From Macrosoma leucophasiata (taxonomy: Eukaryota > Arthropoda > Insecta > Lepidoptera > Hedylidae), in NCBI GenBank assembly GCA_036365455.1, contig JAWQUS010000017.1, forward strand, positions 7,874,001 through 7,938,000: a stretch of 64,000 bases of DNA. Reading direction: 5' to 3'. This document shows, piece after piece, positions 41,583 to 53,444 of the stretch. Each line of letters opens with the position of its first letter. The first letter of the stretch is position 1. The position numbers and the translations under genes are program-made. The notes under the pieces were generated by a model, which did no database searches, was not told where the DNA came from, and saw only the letters and a program-made list of their open reading frames with translations.

Positions 41583-42002
41583 AATATAATTATTATTCTA
41601 TTTATTTGCTCGTTTTAAATTATGTGTTTTATTAAAAATATTTCATACTTGACATTTTAAAATTTTGTATTTCTATGTAATTTTTTATTCCTTTTATTCA
41701 TTTTAATTCCTATGTAATTTTTTATTCCTTTGATTTTAGTAATTTGACATTGTGAAATTTTAAATGTATTTTTATTAACCAACTTCAAAAAGGAGGAGGT
41801 TCTCAATTGAATATTGTATATTTTTGTTATTTTTGTTATTGTATACCTTAATTATTATTGTTCTGTATGGATTTTAATATCTGAATTAAATAAATAAATA
41901 AAAAAACTCTTATTTATCGTTTTATCAAATTTCAAATGGCGTGAGTTTGAAATGTAATCGCGTTCTTACAAAATATAATTCATTACGTTTATTTTACGCT
42001 TT

Positions 42003-42338
42003 ATTCTCATAAGTTCGATCGTCGAACTAGTGAGAATGTTTTTTTATGTGTTCGACCGTCGTACTAGTGGGTTTTTTTTCTCATCTGTTCGACCGTCGTA
42101 CTAGTGGGATTTTTTCTCATTTGTTTCGACCGAACAAATAAAGGAGCGTGATGAGGACCATGGACGCTCCCGACTTACCCAGGTTAGGTCGAAGCTGCTC
42201 GCTGCCGCACCGTTCGGTGTTAGTTTTTTTGTTAAAGTAAAAACTTTACAATTCTCACTAGTTCGACGGTTGAACAAATGAGAAAAAAAAATCTTACTAG
42301 TTCGACGATCGAACTAAGGAATCGAACTACTGAGAATT
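42003..42338. repeat. Modular fold-back element of TTCGACCGTCGTACTAGT units
   Basis: The left side has TTCGATCGTCGAACTAGTGA once and TTCGACCGTCGTACTAGTGG twice (42051, 42088), spaced by T-runs and CTCAT. The right side has the inverted forms TCACTAGTTCGACGGTTGAA and TTACTAGTTCGACGATCGAA with AAATGAGAAAAA spacers. Each module is itself nearly palindromic around CGTCG. The centre (GGAGCGTGATGAGGACCATG) is unrelated GC-rich DNA. Confidence 0.75.
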
Positions 42339-42421
42339 AACCTATTTTATACGTTGATTTCAATTTTTAAATCTAGTAAATTTAGGAATTTATAAATATT
42401 TCAGAACAATTATATAAAATT

Positions 42422-42625
42422 AATTTAACGAAAGGGATACAGAAACGTAAAAGGGCCAAAATAAAAATGTCACGCGCGTCTTGAATTTTGGCGCCAGCTG
42501 TGTCCAACGGGTATTTTTAGAGTTATTATCCTACACTATGTTGCGTTGGGGAGCATTTTTCACGTCTCCCATTAGCACGTCTCACCCTTCTATATTAGAC
42601 GTATCCCTGACTGTGTATGTGCTGT
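42422..42625 (+). repeat. Second copy of the decayed LINE 5' portion
   Basis: AAAGGGCCAAAATAAAAATG, GCGCGTCTTGAATTTTGGCG, CAGCTGTGTCCAACGGGTAT and GAGTTATTATCCTACACT match 40723-40930. The two copies bracket the LINE and the fold-back element as direct repeats. Confidence 0.7.
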
Positions 42626-42724
42626 TTTTTTATTGCTTTACCGAGTAGCTACTACCTACCAAATGTAATCGTTCTTTTTAAATATTCCTTCGTTTGTAAT
42701 TCATTACGTAACACAATTCTTTTA

Positions 42725-43011
42725 ACTGGTGGTAGAGCTGCAGTGACGAAGCTCGCGTGTGTAGGTACCACCGCATTACCTAATCTACTTGCCGCTTAAT
42801 GATAGTGTTCAGCACTATCGTGTTCCGGTCAGGTAGTAATGTACGGCCCTGTAATATCCGGCAGAGAAGCATAACACCTTAGGCCACAGAAGTGGTAACG
42901 CATTTGCATTTTGACCTCTGGTCATTGTGTGGGTTTCTTTATGCTGCAGTCATCGCTTTTAACATCAATGTGAACTGCAGGCTTGTTTGCCACTTTCATT
43001 ACATAAAAAAA
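42725..43011 (+). mobile_element. A-family SINE, full length
   Basis: ACTGGTGGTAGAGCTGCAGT through GGCTTGTTTGCCACTTTCAT to ACATA plus A7. Confidence 0.85.
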
Positions 43012-44784
43012 CTATTGCGTTCCATTATTTTATAATAGTTTATTGGGAAAAATCCAAAATCGTAATGGTTTGGTAAAATTCAAAATTTGTTCAAAGACCT
43101 ACTAACACCGTAGAAAATAAGAGGTTTATAACTTTAACTTTATTATGTACTTGGCTTTATGTTATCATAACATACCTAAACATCTACATACAGCCGAAAC
43201 AATACTAAAATCTTTATATATATTAGTGTATTGATAAATTACGAGAACAAAAAATAAAGAGTTCATCGCATATCATAATCGCGTTCATAAACATGTCGTT
43301 TTTACTGTTCACGTACAAAGCGGATCAAGCGTGCAGAAAAATTTACAACCGTTGAAACACTGTAAATCTGCGACAAAGACCGAGTGCAAAATTCAGCTTA
43401 CATCTGTCGTTTAACAAATAGCATAACAAAAATGGAATATGTTGTACCTAGTTTTGCGAGTTTGCGAGTTATTTGAGCGGTGCCGGATGTGTCAACAGGA
43501 CGTGACAGCGTTTTCAATCACCATCCCGCATCTATTTTTATGTCGGTACGACAAAATGCATTTTAATCTGTACAGTGCACTCAGCTCAATTGCTAAGCCT
43601 TATCGGACGTGCACTCACGTGTTAATCGAAAGGTTTGTGTGGGCTTTGATGTGCTGATGTAAATAGATGATAATTGTTGTTTGCATTAATTCGTATAAAT
43701 TAATTGAATCTGTGTTGATCAATACGGTGAAATGTTTAACAGTTATGAAATTGTTTTTACAATTTTGATATCTATTTTTAATGAACTCTTTATTGCACAG
43801 ATACGGAAAGTAAATTATGCGCAGAATTTATTCCAACAATGACGATAAGTTCCCAAAATGCTCTTACTACCCCCAGTAGGTACTTATTTTATAATCGTTT
43901 CGTTTGGTTAGAGGGGAGAGAGGTTTGCTGGCACTGGCTTTTGATCCCTAATTTGGAATAAACCTTATTAAAATTAAAAAGGATAATCTCTATATGACTT
44001 ATGATTTCGGAGAAATTCGTGGACAAACACACAAAATACAAAGTTTCAAACAAAAGTAAAAAAACGTCACACAATTACGAAATTTAACACGCGCGCTTGA
44101 AAGCCTAAATAGTCATCAAGAATCATCATACTCAAATATTGGCCGATTCCAACAATATCATAAACATACCTACATGTAAAACTGATAACCTCTTTTTATT
44201 TTGAAGTCGGGTAAAAAGCATTTTTTTTAGAAATAAGTATTAGCGGAAGTACACTGAGGGTTTTCTTTGTTGTTAAAAAAAACGTGAAAATGAGAAAACA
44301 GACAACTTACTATTAATATTTCTTACAATTAATACTATTATTAGATAAAGGTTGAATAAAATTGAAGTAATCTAACAGCACATCATTTATACTACCCAAA
44401 GATACATTACACCAACATCCGTTAAGGGTCATCAAGCAAGGATTTTGCAAGTAAAAGCTACATTCAAAAATGTTTTTGTTCGAAACCACTCGCATACGAG
44501 CACATAGGAGTTTGAGAGTAGTTCAGTTAACGACCGGTCAGCAAATAATGGCTTCCCGGTGATTGATAGGCTCGCACGACCGGCCGCCCCCCTGTCTTTG
44601 CTTGCACATTTTTGTACAACATTTTTTATTAGGGGATTTTGCAGTATTAGGTTGTACTGTATTGACTTCTATTTCATGTTAAAGAAGAGACGATAATAAT
44701 ATCTGTCTATGTTATTATATTTGACGACCCGGTTAGTCCAGCAGTGCGTCACTACCGCTTGATTCGGAGAGTCGCAGATTCGAT
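43012..44784. other. Long stretch without recognised features
   Basis: AT-rich with short random frames. A GC patch with CACGACCGGCCGCCCCCCTG lies near 44580. No splice-bounded frame or repeat copy identified. Confidence 0.3.
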
Positions 44785-45068
44785 TTTTTTTATGTCATGG
44801 AAGTGGCAAACAAGCATGCAGTTCACATTGATGTTAAGTGATGACTGCAGCCTATAGACACCCACATGAAGACCAAGGTCAAAATGCATATGCGTTACCA
44901 CTCCTGAGGCCTAAGGTGTTATACCTCTGTGCCGGTAATTACAGGGCCGTACATTACCACCTGACCGGAACACGATAGTGCTGAACACTACCATTTAGCG
45001 GGAAGTATATTAGGTAATGCGGTGGTTCCTACGCCCGCGAGCTCCGTCACTGGAGCTCTACCACCAGT
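44785..45068 (-). mobile_element. A-family SINE, full length
   Basis: Reverse copy from TTTATGTCATGGAAGTGG to GCTCTACCACCAGT, close to the 48.1 kb consensus. Confidence 0.85.
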
Positions 45069-45204
45069 AAAATTCGATCCTCGCACAGGGAGAAATGTTT
45101 GTATGCCCAACAGATATTTGCTTCCGTGCTGGGTGTGGGAGAATGTGTTGTGTAACGACACCCACCACACAGGTTTATACCTAGTGTGGCTGTGAGTGCA
45201 ATTC

Positions 45205-45278
45205 GCATGCCAAGCATGGCGATTATGGCATATGTGGGAGGCTTTGATCCAGCAGACGTCTTTCGGCTAAAATGATGA
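45205..45278 (+). mobile_element. RTE-type 3' tail
   Basis: GCATGCCAAGCATGGCGATT, GGAGGCTTTGATCCAGCAGA, CGTCTTTCGGCTAAAATGAT: same tail as 6382-6476. The (GAT)n is degraded. Confidence 0.6.
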
Positions 45279-45670
45279 GCTTATATGATCTCACGCAAAT
45301 ATTCACGAAATTTAAAGCATTATGAATTTTTTAATTTCAAAACTTCATGAAATAAACGTATTGCAAAATAATCATATTGTATCTTGATTTAAACGGCTTT
45401 GCTTAAAATTTTTCCTTTTCAGTAAAATATGAAGAAAATAACGGAAGCAATTTAATTAATTCTTAATTTAGTTCTCGACCGTACTTTGAACAGGCAGCGC
45501 AGGAAGCGAAAAACATCCTTTGATCAACGTAACAACTTAATCATTTAAATAGATAGGTACCCAAGTCTTTAAATTGTAGGTAGTTGATAATATTTTGAAA
45601 ACATTTAACTTCAATTCAGTTTAGTATTGGAATAAGTTAAAAAATTATTTGTGTCTATCTATTTGTTTTT
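45279..45670. other. Spacer
   Basis: No feature recognised. Confidence 0.3.
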
Positions 45671-46075
45671 AGCTAGCTGTGCCCAGGGCTTCATCCGCGT
45701 TATCTAGGCGGACAATAATTAACAATAATTTTGTTAAATTATACGCGGGCACTAAATATGTTTATTTAAACCGCATTCAACTCTGTTTAAAAGTTTTGAA
45801 GCAGTGCTTGAAGTAAATGTTCAATTGAACATAACTTCTTTTTCCTTAAACACATTTTGACGAAAGAAAGTTTTGACTTTTCCTGATTACATCCTGTGAA
45901 AACCGCGTTTAAAACCGTTGAGTAGGTTCGAAGTTATAACGTACCAGACAGACAGACTGAGAGACAGACAAAAAATCCAAAAATCGGTTTCTGTTACTTC
46001 TTTAATCGCCCGCTATCAGTTTTTTGGTAAAAATATTAAATTAACAGACACTCCATTTTGATTTTCGCAAAAATA
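45671..46075 (+). mobile_element. LINE-type 3' tail, long diverged copy
   Basis: AGCTGTGCCCAGGGCTTCAT, CCGCGTTATC, GTTGAGTAGGTTCGAAGTTA, ACAGACAGACTGAGAGACAG and CAGACACTCCATTTTG. It has an extra AT-rich middle compared with 26668-26970. Confidence 0.6.
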
Positions 46076-46103
46076 ACCAAGGAAATTACTTTTTTGCGTA
46101 ACG

Positions 46104-46160
46104 CTTGTGTCCAGTTTAAGTAATAAAGTTATAAACTTTATTACTTAAACTGGACACAAG
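46104..46160. repeat. 27-bp perfect hairpin with 3-nt loop
   Basis: CTTGTGTCCAGTTTAAGTAA plus TAAAGTT, loop ATA, and the exact inverse; one mismatch outside, then 3 more pairs. Almost no loop, so it could extrude as a cruciform or fold as RNA. Confidence 0.95.
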
Positions 46161-47124
46161 TGTTAATTTGTGTTGCAAAATCGGGAATGCTAGTTTAACT
46201 ATCAAACATTTAACTATCTCGGAAATTAAAGGTATATATATATAGTCAAAAAAATAAATTAGTGGAACGAACTGCGCATTAGGTAAGTGGTAAACAAATA
46301 ACTTTAGAACTCATAAATCGAATCATTATTCTTCGGGTAAAGACTCTGGCAGCGTTGGACTGACCATATAGTCGAGGTGACGTTTGCCAGCAGGACCCAG
46401 GATAGGAACAAGAAATAATTTGAAATCCTTACTTGTTCAAAATCACATTAAAACTTCAAATCAATCAGATCAAAGTAAACCATAAGTAGATAAGTTAAAG
46501 CAATCAGTTCTCAAGATAGGTGATTAAAAAATCAATCAATATCCAAAGCTTTAGAAGTTGTTCGAATAAATTTGGATTTGCATTCTGGAAGTCATTCTAT
46601 GAAACGCCATATTAGTTATTATTATACTAATGTTTAAGTTATCGTTAGCATAATTTAAGTTTTCAGTTGTAAGTGATTGAAAAATTATTGTGCTTGCTGT
46701 GTGTTTTTTTTTTTTATTATTTTTTATTCTCCATTTAATGAGCTTGGTCAAAGGCTATGACGCTCTATACGTTCACATGAATTACATTCTTCATTTAAAA
46801 AAAATATTGAAACAACATTAGCTCATTGACAATTGATATAGTTGCAACAGTATTCTGGCGTCATCCGTAGTGGGATCTGCCAGGACACTGTTGCAATGTC
46901 CTATTTCTAATGAAGCCCTGCGATGAGCCTCACCTCGAACACATTCAACCAAAATATGGTATACGTCTTCCACTGCTTGCTGTGTTATTGTCTAATGTGT
47001 GAGAGTGATTATCATCAATGTATTCCGTGCATTCTACTAAATTAAATCTAAAGATAGTTTTTATTTTTTTTTTGATTTTATAGATGATTTTATAGATATT
47101 TTTAAAATTTTAGAATACAAAAAA
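46161..47124. other. Unique stretch
   Basis: No feature recognised; poly(T) at about 46706-46730. Confidence 0.3.
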
Positions 47125-47441
47125 ACTGCTTCAGTAGCCTAGTGGTAGCAGGCCACTACTACTACGCTGACGTCCTGGGTTCGATTCCCGGGTAGGGGGC
47201 TATCAGAGATAATAGTGTAAAGTCCTTTATCTCTGGTTCTATTGGGATTTTTCCATTTTCTGGAAATTTCCCAGTATCTCAAAGTTTGGTAATGTGCCCG
47301 GAGATATCAACAGGCTCGCCACCTGTTACATGGGCCAAAACGTAACCGGCGAATCGTGGGTGTTTGCATTTATGCTTGTATGTATGCATTTACCTCTGCC
47401 TACCCCTTTGGGGATTACAGGCGTGAAGTTACGTTTTTTTT
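47125..47441 (+). mobile_element. B-family SINE, full length
   Basis: Head CAGTAGCCTAGTGGTAGCAG and B box GGGTTCGATTCCCGG, body AGTCCTTTATCTCTGGTTCT, TTTTCCATTTTCTGGAAATT, GCCCGGAGATATCAACAGGC, end GGGATTACAGGCGTGAAGTT. The head resembles the 5' half of a tRNA (D-arm TAGTGGTAGC), so it is a tRNA-derived SINE transcribed by Pol III. Copies at 26.0, 54.3 and 62.2 kb. Confidence 0.85.
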
Positions 47442-48100
47442 AGTATACAAATAAGAATGATACCTTTTTAGTGAAAAAAATGGGAACTAAAATTTTGAAT
47501 TTTACTGAACTACAAAATTCCGAAATTAAAAATAAAACATCTTCAATCTGTAAAAACAAAATTTCCTTTTAAACGTTGTCATGTGATGTTGTTTACAAAC
47601 AAGATTATTGAAATAGAACGGTTCATTGTGTGAATTTCACAGGTATGACAAAATACATAAATCAGAGAAGTTACGGGGAAATTAGATTTTGTATTTTATT
47701 ATAACTACGAGTATATATACGGATTTCTCTCGCATGTAGTAGTCCCATCACCTTGAAAATTGAGAAATTAACGGAACGACGAGAATATATAGGGGTTTTC
47801 TGACGCATCGTCACCATTACTCCAGCGAAAAAACGTCCACTGCTATACAAAGCCTTGCTCCAAGACTCCCACGACTAGTGATTTCCTGAAGTTTTTTCCT
47901 TTTGGACCTATGGTATAAATGTGGGCGAATGCCATATGTACAAAAATAAAATATAACTTTCAAACATTAACTAAATAACTCACACTAACATCCGAAAAAT
48001 GAGAAGACTATAAATTAAAGAAAACTTCACTTTCACGTTCACTCGCATGTGCTATTGCAAATAATAAAATATTACTTACAATTAGAACACTACATTTTTT
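47442..48100. other. Mostly unique, one RTE tail trace
   Basis: AAACGTCCACTGCTATACAA and AGCCTTGCTCCAAG at 47825-47865 resemble a reversed RTE 3' tail. No other feature. Confidence 0.35.
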
Positions 48101-48394
48101 ACTGGTGGTAGAGCTTCAGTGACGGAGCTCGCGGGCGTAGGCACCACCGCATTACCTAATATACTTGCCGCTAAATGGTAGTGTTCAGCACTATCGTGTT
48201 CCGGTCAGGTGGTAATGTACGGCCCTGTAATTTCCGGCACAGAGGCATAACACCTTAGGCCTCAGGAGTGGTAACGCATCTGCATTTTGACCTTGGTCTT
48301 CATGTGGGTGTCTATAGGCTGCAGTCATCACTTAACATCAATGTGAACTGCATGCTTGTTTGCCAAGCCCATTACATAAAAAAAAATAAAAAAA
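48101..48394 (+). mobile_element. A-family SINE, best reference copy
   Basis: About 290 bp: ACTGGTGGTAGAGCTTCAGT, GGCACCACCGCATTACCTAA, GCTAAATGGTAGTGTTCAGC, TCCGGTCAGGTGGTAATGTA, TTCCGGCACAGAGGCATAAC, TTAGGCCTCAGGAGTGGTAA, TGCATTTTGACCTTGGTCTT, GGCTGCAGTCATCACTTAAC, GCATGCTTGTTTGCC and poly(A). The head GGTGGTAGAGCTC faintly recalls a tRNA D-arm. The end matches the common lepidopteran LINE 3' terminus, so a partner LINE probably supplies the machinery. Some 20 copies or pieces occur in the window. Confidence 0.85.
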
Positions 48395-49018
48395 TCAGTA
48401 AGTGCAAAATTCTAACTTCCGCATAGAATCCCTTGCCGTAAAAATATTAAAATGCCGCTCCGTATCTTAAGCTCCCCATTGTAACTTTGAAATGTGGTAA
48501 CGTGGGGGCGGTTAGTATAAAGACTTTCGACAAAGAACGGACCATTGTGTATTCCAAATCTCACGTGTGAGACCCAGGAATTAAATCACGGGCGCCACGG
48601 GAAAATTGGATTAAGCATTCTATTGTTGCGAAACGATAAATTTTCTATTCTGACTAAACCTCAGTTATCACAGTGTTTAAAGCAAGCTCTGTTTAGGTTA
48701 CAGCTGCTTTTGTTTCACGGCACGTATTTTTAACATTGGAAAAGCTTTTTGTGTATTATTTAATTTTGCTTTTGCGAAACGCGAAGCTTGTAAGAAACGA
48801 TATAATTGAAAATTTAATTTGCGGATTAAGAGCTAGTCGCAAAGACTTAAGAAACCTCGATTACGATGTTCTCAGAAATTGAATTGGGATTTACGATCCT
48901 TCTGATGGTTTTAAATTGACTATTTTCTTTGTGAATTGCTTGAATGAAATTCGGTAACCAGCATATGAGCGTGGTTGCTTAATTGGAAATACGGCTGCAG
49001 GATTCATCCTTTTCAGAT
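48395..49018. other. Spacer
   Basis: No feature recognised. Confidence 0.3.
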
Positions 49019-49172
49019 TACTGGTGGTACAGCTCCAGTTAGATAGGTACCGTCACATTCTCAAACACGCCTCTAAATGGTACTCCTCAGAGCTATCGTA
49101 TACCAGTCGAGTGGTAATAGGAATCCAGCAGCTTTAGCCTTGAAGTAGTCACATACTACCACTAAGCTAAGA
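49019..49172. mobile_element. Diverged A head (+) followed by B head trace (-)
   Basis: TACTGGTGGTACAGCTCCAG, CCTCTAAATGGTACTCCTCA and AGTCGAGTGGTAAT (A, plus), then CATACTACCACTAAGCTAAG (B head, minus). Confidence 0.45.
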
Positions 49173-50072
49173 TGGTTAGTTATTTGTCTACATTAACCAT
49201 ATATCCGTTATAGTAAACCCATTAACGTCTGAGTGCTATGATAAATAAAGAATTGCAAACTGAAAATGTTTCAATCGGGCGTGAACATTATACGGACCGA
49301 ATTGATCCGACATAATGAATCAAAAACACTACAAGAGAATTAAATGGCATCCCAAAGTCGCAGCACAGACCAACTGATAGTCTCACAACCAGATTAACTT
49401 GCGCCGCACTGTTTCAATCACTATTTACGTTTTGTATCACTTCATGTAGGAGCTGCAGATATCAGATAGGTCCATTTAGATTGGTGGACTACAGCCTGCG
49501 TGTTGTGAATAAACCATGAGTTGTTTTCAATTTAGCGTAAAAGCATTTCGTCATAAAAGCTCTAGCGGTCATAATTAACGTCCATGCGTATGTGACAAAT
49601 GTATAAAAGTTGAATATATGGTATGACATAATTCTGTTCAATTAAATTAATATTCTTTGAATTAACTCATTTAAGTCACAATGCTCGTTGATTGTAGTAA
49701 TTTATGGTTTCGTTCCTTTTTTGTTTTCCAACTTTATTACATACGGCATTTTTATCGTATGAATTATGATTTTAATTACACAATATTGTTGTTAAATAAT
49801 AAAATAAGTCAGTTCTGTAATCATAGCCATACAAATTGTAATAAGAATTCCATATTAATTAGTGTAACTCGATTATCGCCCTCGATTATTGCTTTTGAAA
49901 AGGCAATCTTGAGGATTACATTATAATATCAAACAAATCTTCGAATGGTTCCAGGTATGCCGTTCCTAGATTTGAAGTGGAGTAATTTAAAGATTTTGAT
50001 GACCTACTTATACTTAGCTTTATAACATATACTATATTATTTAGCCGCCTTCAGAGTTGCGCAATTACATGG
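49173..50072. other. Unique AT-rich stretch
   Basis: An 81-codon frame at 49681-49926 is AT-driven and unsupported. Nothing else. Confidence 0.3.
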
Positions 50073-50150
50073 GACTTAACGTAATTGCCGAAGCGTGGGT
50101 ATTTGTGCATGTACCTGAACGTAGCTTCACGCCTGTATTCTCCTCGGTAA
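50073..50150 (+). mobile_element. B-family SINE 3' end, diverged
   Basis: GTAATTGCCGAAGCGTGGGT and TTCACGCCTGTATTCTCCTC correspond to 'GTAACCGGCGAATCGTGGGT...' and the reversed end, here jumbled. Confidence 0.35.
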
Positions 50151-50244
50151 GAGATGTTATATAAAAAAACTAAGCTCAAAAACCACGGATACTACAACAA
50201 GCTGAGCACAATTTGGTACCTCAATGTATTCACATCATTTCTCC

Positions 50245-50440
50245 AACAGTAATTGGGTAGCAATGAGAAAACTAACTACGTCCAGTCCGCAACTCCTCGA
50301 AACTTTAACTTAAGTAGCACCACGCACTGTTTATCCTCATTTTCACGCTTGTTAAATGCATAATGCGCTTCGTGAAGAGCTTTCCGTGCATTTTGAATGA
50401 AGGCGAAGAGTCTGTATTATTGTGAGTTGTGCATTCTTGG
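50245..50440 (+). repeat. Local direct duplication h, copy 1
   Basis: AGTAATTGGGTAGCAATGAG, CGCAACTCCTCGAAACTTTA, GTAGCACCACGCACTGTTTA and CGCTTGTTAAATGCAT are shared with 50942-51143. High identity. Non-coding. Confidence 0.75.
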
Positions 50441-50483
50441 CAAATAGGTACCTAAGTATAAAACACTATGATAGAAATATTTA

Positions 50484-50585
50484 CAGTCCCACCAAGAAAT
50501 ATTCCACATCCACTGTAGAGCATTATCTCTTCACACACTACATATGTGACGTCTGTCGACCATTTTGATAAAATTAACATTTTAA
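50484..50585. mobile_element. Half copy of the 22.9 kb palindromic MITE
   Basis: TACAGTCCCACCAAGAAATA, GAGCATTATCTCTTC, TCTGTCGACCATTTTGAT match the inverse of 23000-23133. Confidence 0.55.
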
Positions 50586-50597
50586 CCTTTTTGTGTA

Positions 50598-50688
50598 GAT
50601 TTCCATAGGCAGTTATATTCACTTGCCTTTATGATGCCATATGAACTACATGCTTGTTTGCCGTCATCATAACATAAAAAAACGAATA
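50598..50688 (+). mobile_element. A-family 3' tail, diverged
   Basis: TTTCCATAGGCAGTTATATT, GAACTACATGCTTGTTTGCC, ATAACATAAAAAAACG. Confidence 0.5.
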
Positions 50689-50941
50689 TACAACACTTAT
50701 CTACACAGTGGTGAAGGCTATATTATTATGTAGATAATGGAGAGGCTAGGTGTCAGCGTGAATGAAAAAATAATCCTAATTATGAGTCTGATTACAAAAG
50801 TAGGTATCACATTTTTAAAATCTACACTTTCAAACAAAGCAATGATTCAAGTGTCCTGCCTAGAGGTCAACTCAGGCTTAAATGTTACAAAATCCCAAGA
50901 ATACACTCTTATTTATATAATTTATAGGTAAGTACTAAACT

Positions 50942-51143
50942 CTGCAATAGTAATTGGGTAGCAATGAGAAAAACTAACTTCGGCCAGTCCGCAACTCCTC
51001 GAAACTTTAACTGAAGTAGCACCACGCACTGTTTATCCTCATTTTCACGCTTGTTAAATGCATTATGCGCTTCGTAGTGTACTTACCGTGCATTTTGTAT
51101 GAAAGCGAAGTGTTTGCAGTAAGTACGAGATGTGTAATCTTGG
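50942..51143 (+). repeat. Local direct duplication h, copy 2
   Basis: Second copy, about 700 bp downstream of the first, same orientation. It diverges near TTCGTAGTGTACTTACCGTG. Confidence 0.75.
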
Positions 51144-51329
51144 TTAAATAAGTGGAATTGAAGATTATTTTGAATCTATAATTTTTTAAAGTATAAAAAT
51201 AATCTTTTATGTTTTTAAAATGAATGACAAGACTACCGGACAATATACCTGAGTAAGTATACCTTGCCTGCAGCATTCCAACCTGTAAAAAAATGAGTAA
51301 TATGATGTAGTATAAAAATGAGTAGTTTA

Positions 51330-51643
51330 TTTTTAAAAAAGCGCCAAACGAGCATGCAGTTCATATGGATTTTGAGTGATGACTGCAGCCTACAGACATC
51401 AACACAAAGACCAAGGTCAAAATAAAACCACTCCACTCCACCACTGTTACCACTCCTGAGGCCTAAGGTATGTAATGTCTGTAATGTGTGTAATGCCTCT
51501 GTGCCGGAAATTACAGGGCCGTTCATTACCACCTGACCGGAACACGATAGTGCTGAATACTACTATTTAGCGGCAAGTATATTAGGTAATACGGTGGTGT
51601 CTACGTGTCCCGCGAGCTCCGTCACTGTAGCTCTACCACCAGT
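51330..51643 (-). mobile_element. A-family SINE with small internal amplifications
   Basis: Reverse copy ending GTAGCTCTACCACCAGT. It has two local expansions, AAACCACTCCACTCCACC and GTAATGTCTGTAATGTGTGT, making it longer than the family norm. Confidence 0.8.
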
Positions 51644-51670
51644 AAAAAAATATTTTGATATTTGTATAGC

Positions 51671-51735
51671 TTTTCTATACGCTGCAGTACCTACTTTACA
51701 ATCCATATCAACTGCATGCTTGTTGCCCATCTTAT
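51671..51735 (+). mobile_element. A-family tail fragment
   Basis: TATACGCTGCAGTACCTACT and CAACTGCATGCTTGTTGCCC. No poly(A) follows. Confidence 0.45.
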
Positions 51736-52035
51736 CATTGGAGAAATCAGTCTTGAACTGGGTGTTAATAAGAATGTATGTCTAATCTTAACATTCTCTC
51801 TTAACTACATCAGCACTTCATTAGCGGGGACTCCCTAAAATCGAACTCGTACTTTTTGAGATAAGCAAGTGAGTGAAAACAAAAAACTTACCCAACCTCT
51901 TATGTATTTAGTAGTTAGAACAAAATAAATATCTGAAATGCGCACAAATCTTGTTGGATGCATAGATAACAAACATTTCAAACTAATTGAGGCGATGATT
52001 CTCAAATAAAAGGAAGTACACTTACAAGCAAACAT
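51736..52035. other. Spacer
   Basis: No feature recognised. Confidence 0.3.
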
Positions 52036-52199
52036 CATAATAGAATAGAATAGAATATTTATTTATAACAATGTACCTACAACATCGAACATATTTACTA
52101 TAAACAATTATATTTGAGGACATTGGTATAAATTGGTCCTAGCTCAGCATTTTACTGATTGTAAAACAAGCAGCGCGGTCTTCCGCTAGAGCCATTTTA
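52036..52199 (-). mobile_element. LINE 3' end with (TATTC)n tail
   Basis: Reverse complement: GGCTCTAGCGGAAGACCGCG, TGCTGAGCTAGGACCAATTT, ACATTGTTATAAATAAATAT, then (TATTC)n. Related to the insertion at 17932-18134. Confidence 0.65.
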
Positions 52200-53444
52200 T
52201 TTGTTTACGTCTTAACAGCTACACATCTAGTAAACAGCAAAAAAAAAAATTAAAAATTAAACTTAAATAAATTATTCTGCATAAATTAAATAATGTATGA
52301 AAATAGAATAAATCACTTTAGAATATTATTTCCGTTAGTCAACAATTATTTATTTATCTACTTATGAACTGAGATCAAACTCTTTATTTTCTTATACCAT
52401 ATTAAAATAGCATAAAGAATTTCGTAAATATCTTGATTCAATGTTCCGTGAACCCATTTACAACAACGAACGTACTTTGTCTTGTCAATATTTGACCCTC
52501 AACTTATTTCGCGTTCTGGCATGTCGTTAAATTGTTAGTTTTGAAAACGAATTCGTTTCAGATATATGGTTATAGCTAATCTCCTTATTTTCAAGAGCCA
52601 ACAATATCTTTCCAAAACCTCCTTCTTCCGTTTTATAATACTATTTATGGTCATAATTCATCTAAAAAAATATTAAATAATAAATATAGCAACAAGTTGG
52701 GTAAATTATACCAGTACAAATAAAACAACTGCTGGTGGTACAATTTACCAAACTAAGAGATTTCAAAAATAAATATTTGTCACAAAATAACCGCTAAACA
52801 TAATACGTTCGCAACGCTATGGTTGAAGCGGTGATTATAGATCTAATCAATAAAAAATATAACAAAATTGTAACTTACATTTTCACTTTGTAATCTCCTT
52901 AGCTACACACGTCAAAATTTGTATGAAGGACTCTCAAAACACATTTTTATCTCTATAAACGAATGTACTTTCCGGAGGCCGTTACAAAAAGACAAGTAGT
53001 TGAGGGCGCTGTCAGCGCTCAGTTTCGTGTTGCCAGAAAAGAAAATAAGTTACAGTAAGTGTTAAATTTTGAGGTGGTACAATTTATCAGGCAGTTCAAT
53101 ATACCAGACTCTCCCCTATACTTCAATTACATTACAATATAGACATAAAAAAATAAAATAAAAGTAAAGGTAGTATGTAATCCAAAGTAAATAAAATGTA
53201 AAAACAAAGTAAAATAAAATGCATTATAAAGGAGCACAAATACAAAACAAGAAGACAATTAGAAATGATACAGACATGAATTAATTACAGTTATTATTGT
53301 AACACTAAGAATATTTGTTTGTTAATAATACTTTTATCAAGTTTTTGTTTAATTTAAGCTATTACGCGGTTTCAAAAATGTATCAGTAAATATAAAATTA
53401 GAGTTGATCATCAGTGGAGATGATTCTAGATTTTACTGTATTTA
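52200..53444. other. Long AT-rich stretch
   Basis: GGTGGTACAATTTACCAAAC (52734) and GAGGTGGTACAATTTATCAG (53072) are a short related pair in the same orientation, with GAGGGCGCTGTCAGCGCTCA near 53003. They may bound an unrecognised element. Otherwise nothing. Confidence 0.3.

Larger units (their letters stand above)
40723..41906 (+). mobile_element. Decayed non-LTR retrotransposon
   Basis: A non-coding 5' portion (40723-40980) also present at 42422-42625, the polymerase 3' part, then a 3' UTR with tandem CCTATGTAATTTTTTATTCC repeats, CCAACTTCAAAAAGGAGGAG and a final (AAAT)n tail. The CTTCAAAAAGGAGGAGGTTC motif is common in lepidopteran retroelement ends. Confidence 0.7.
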
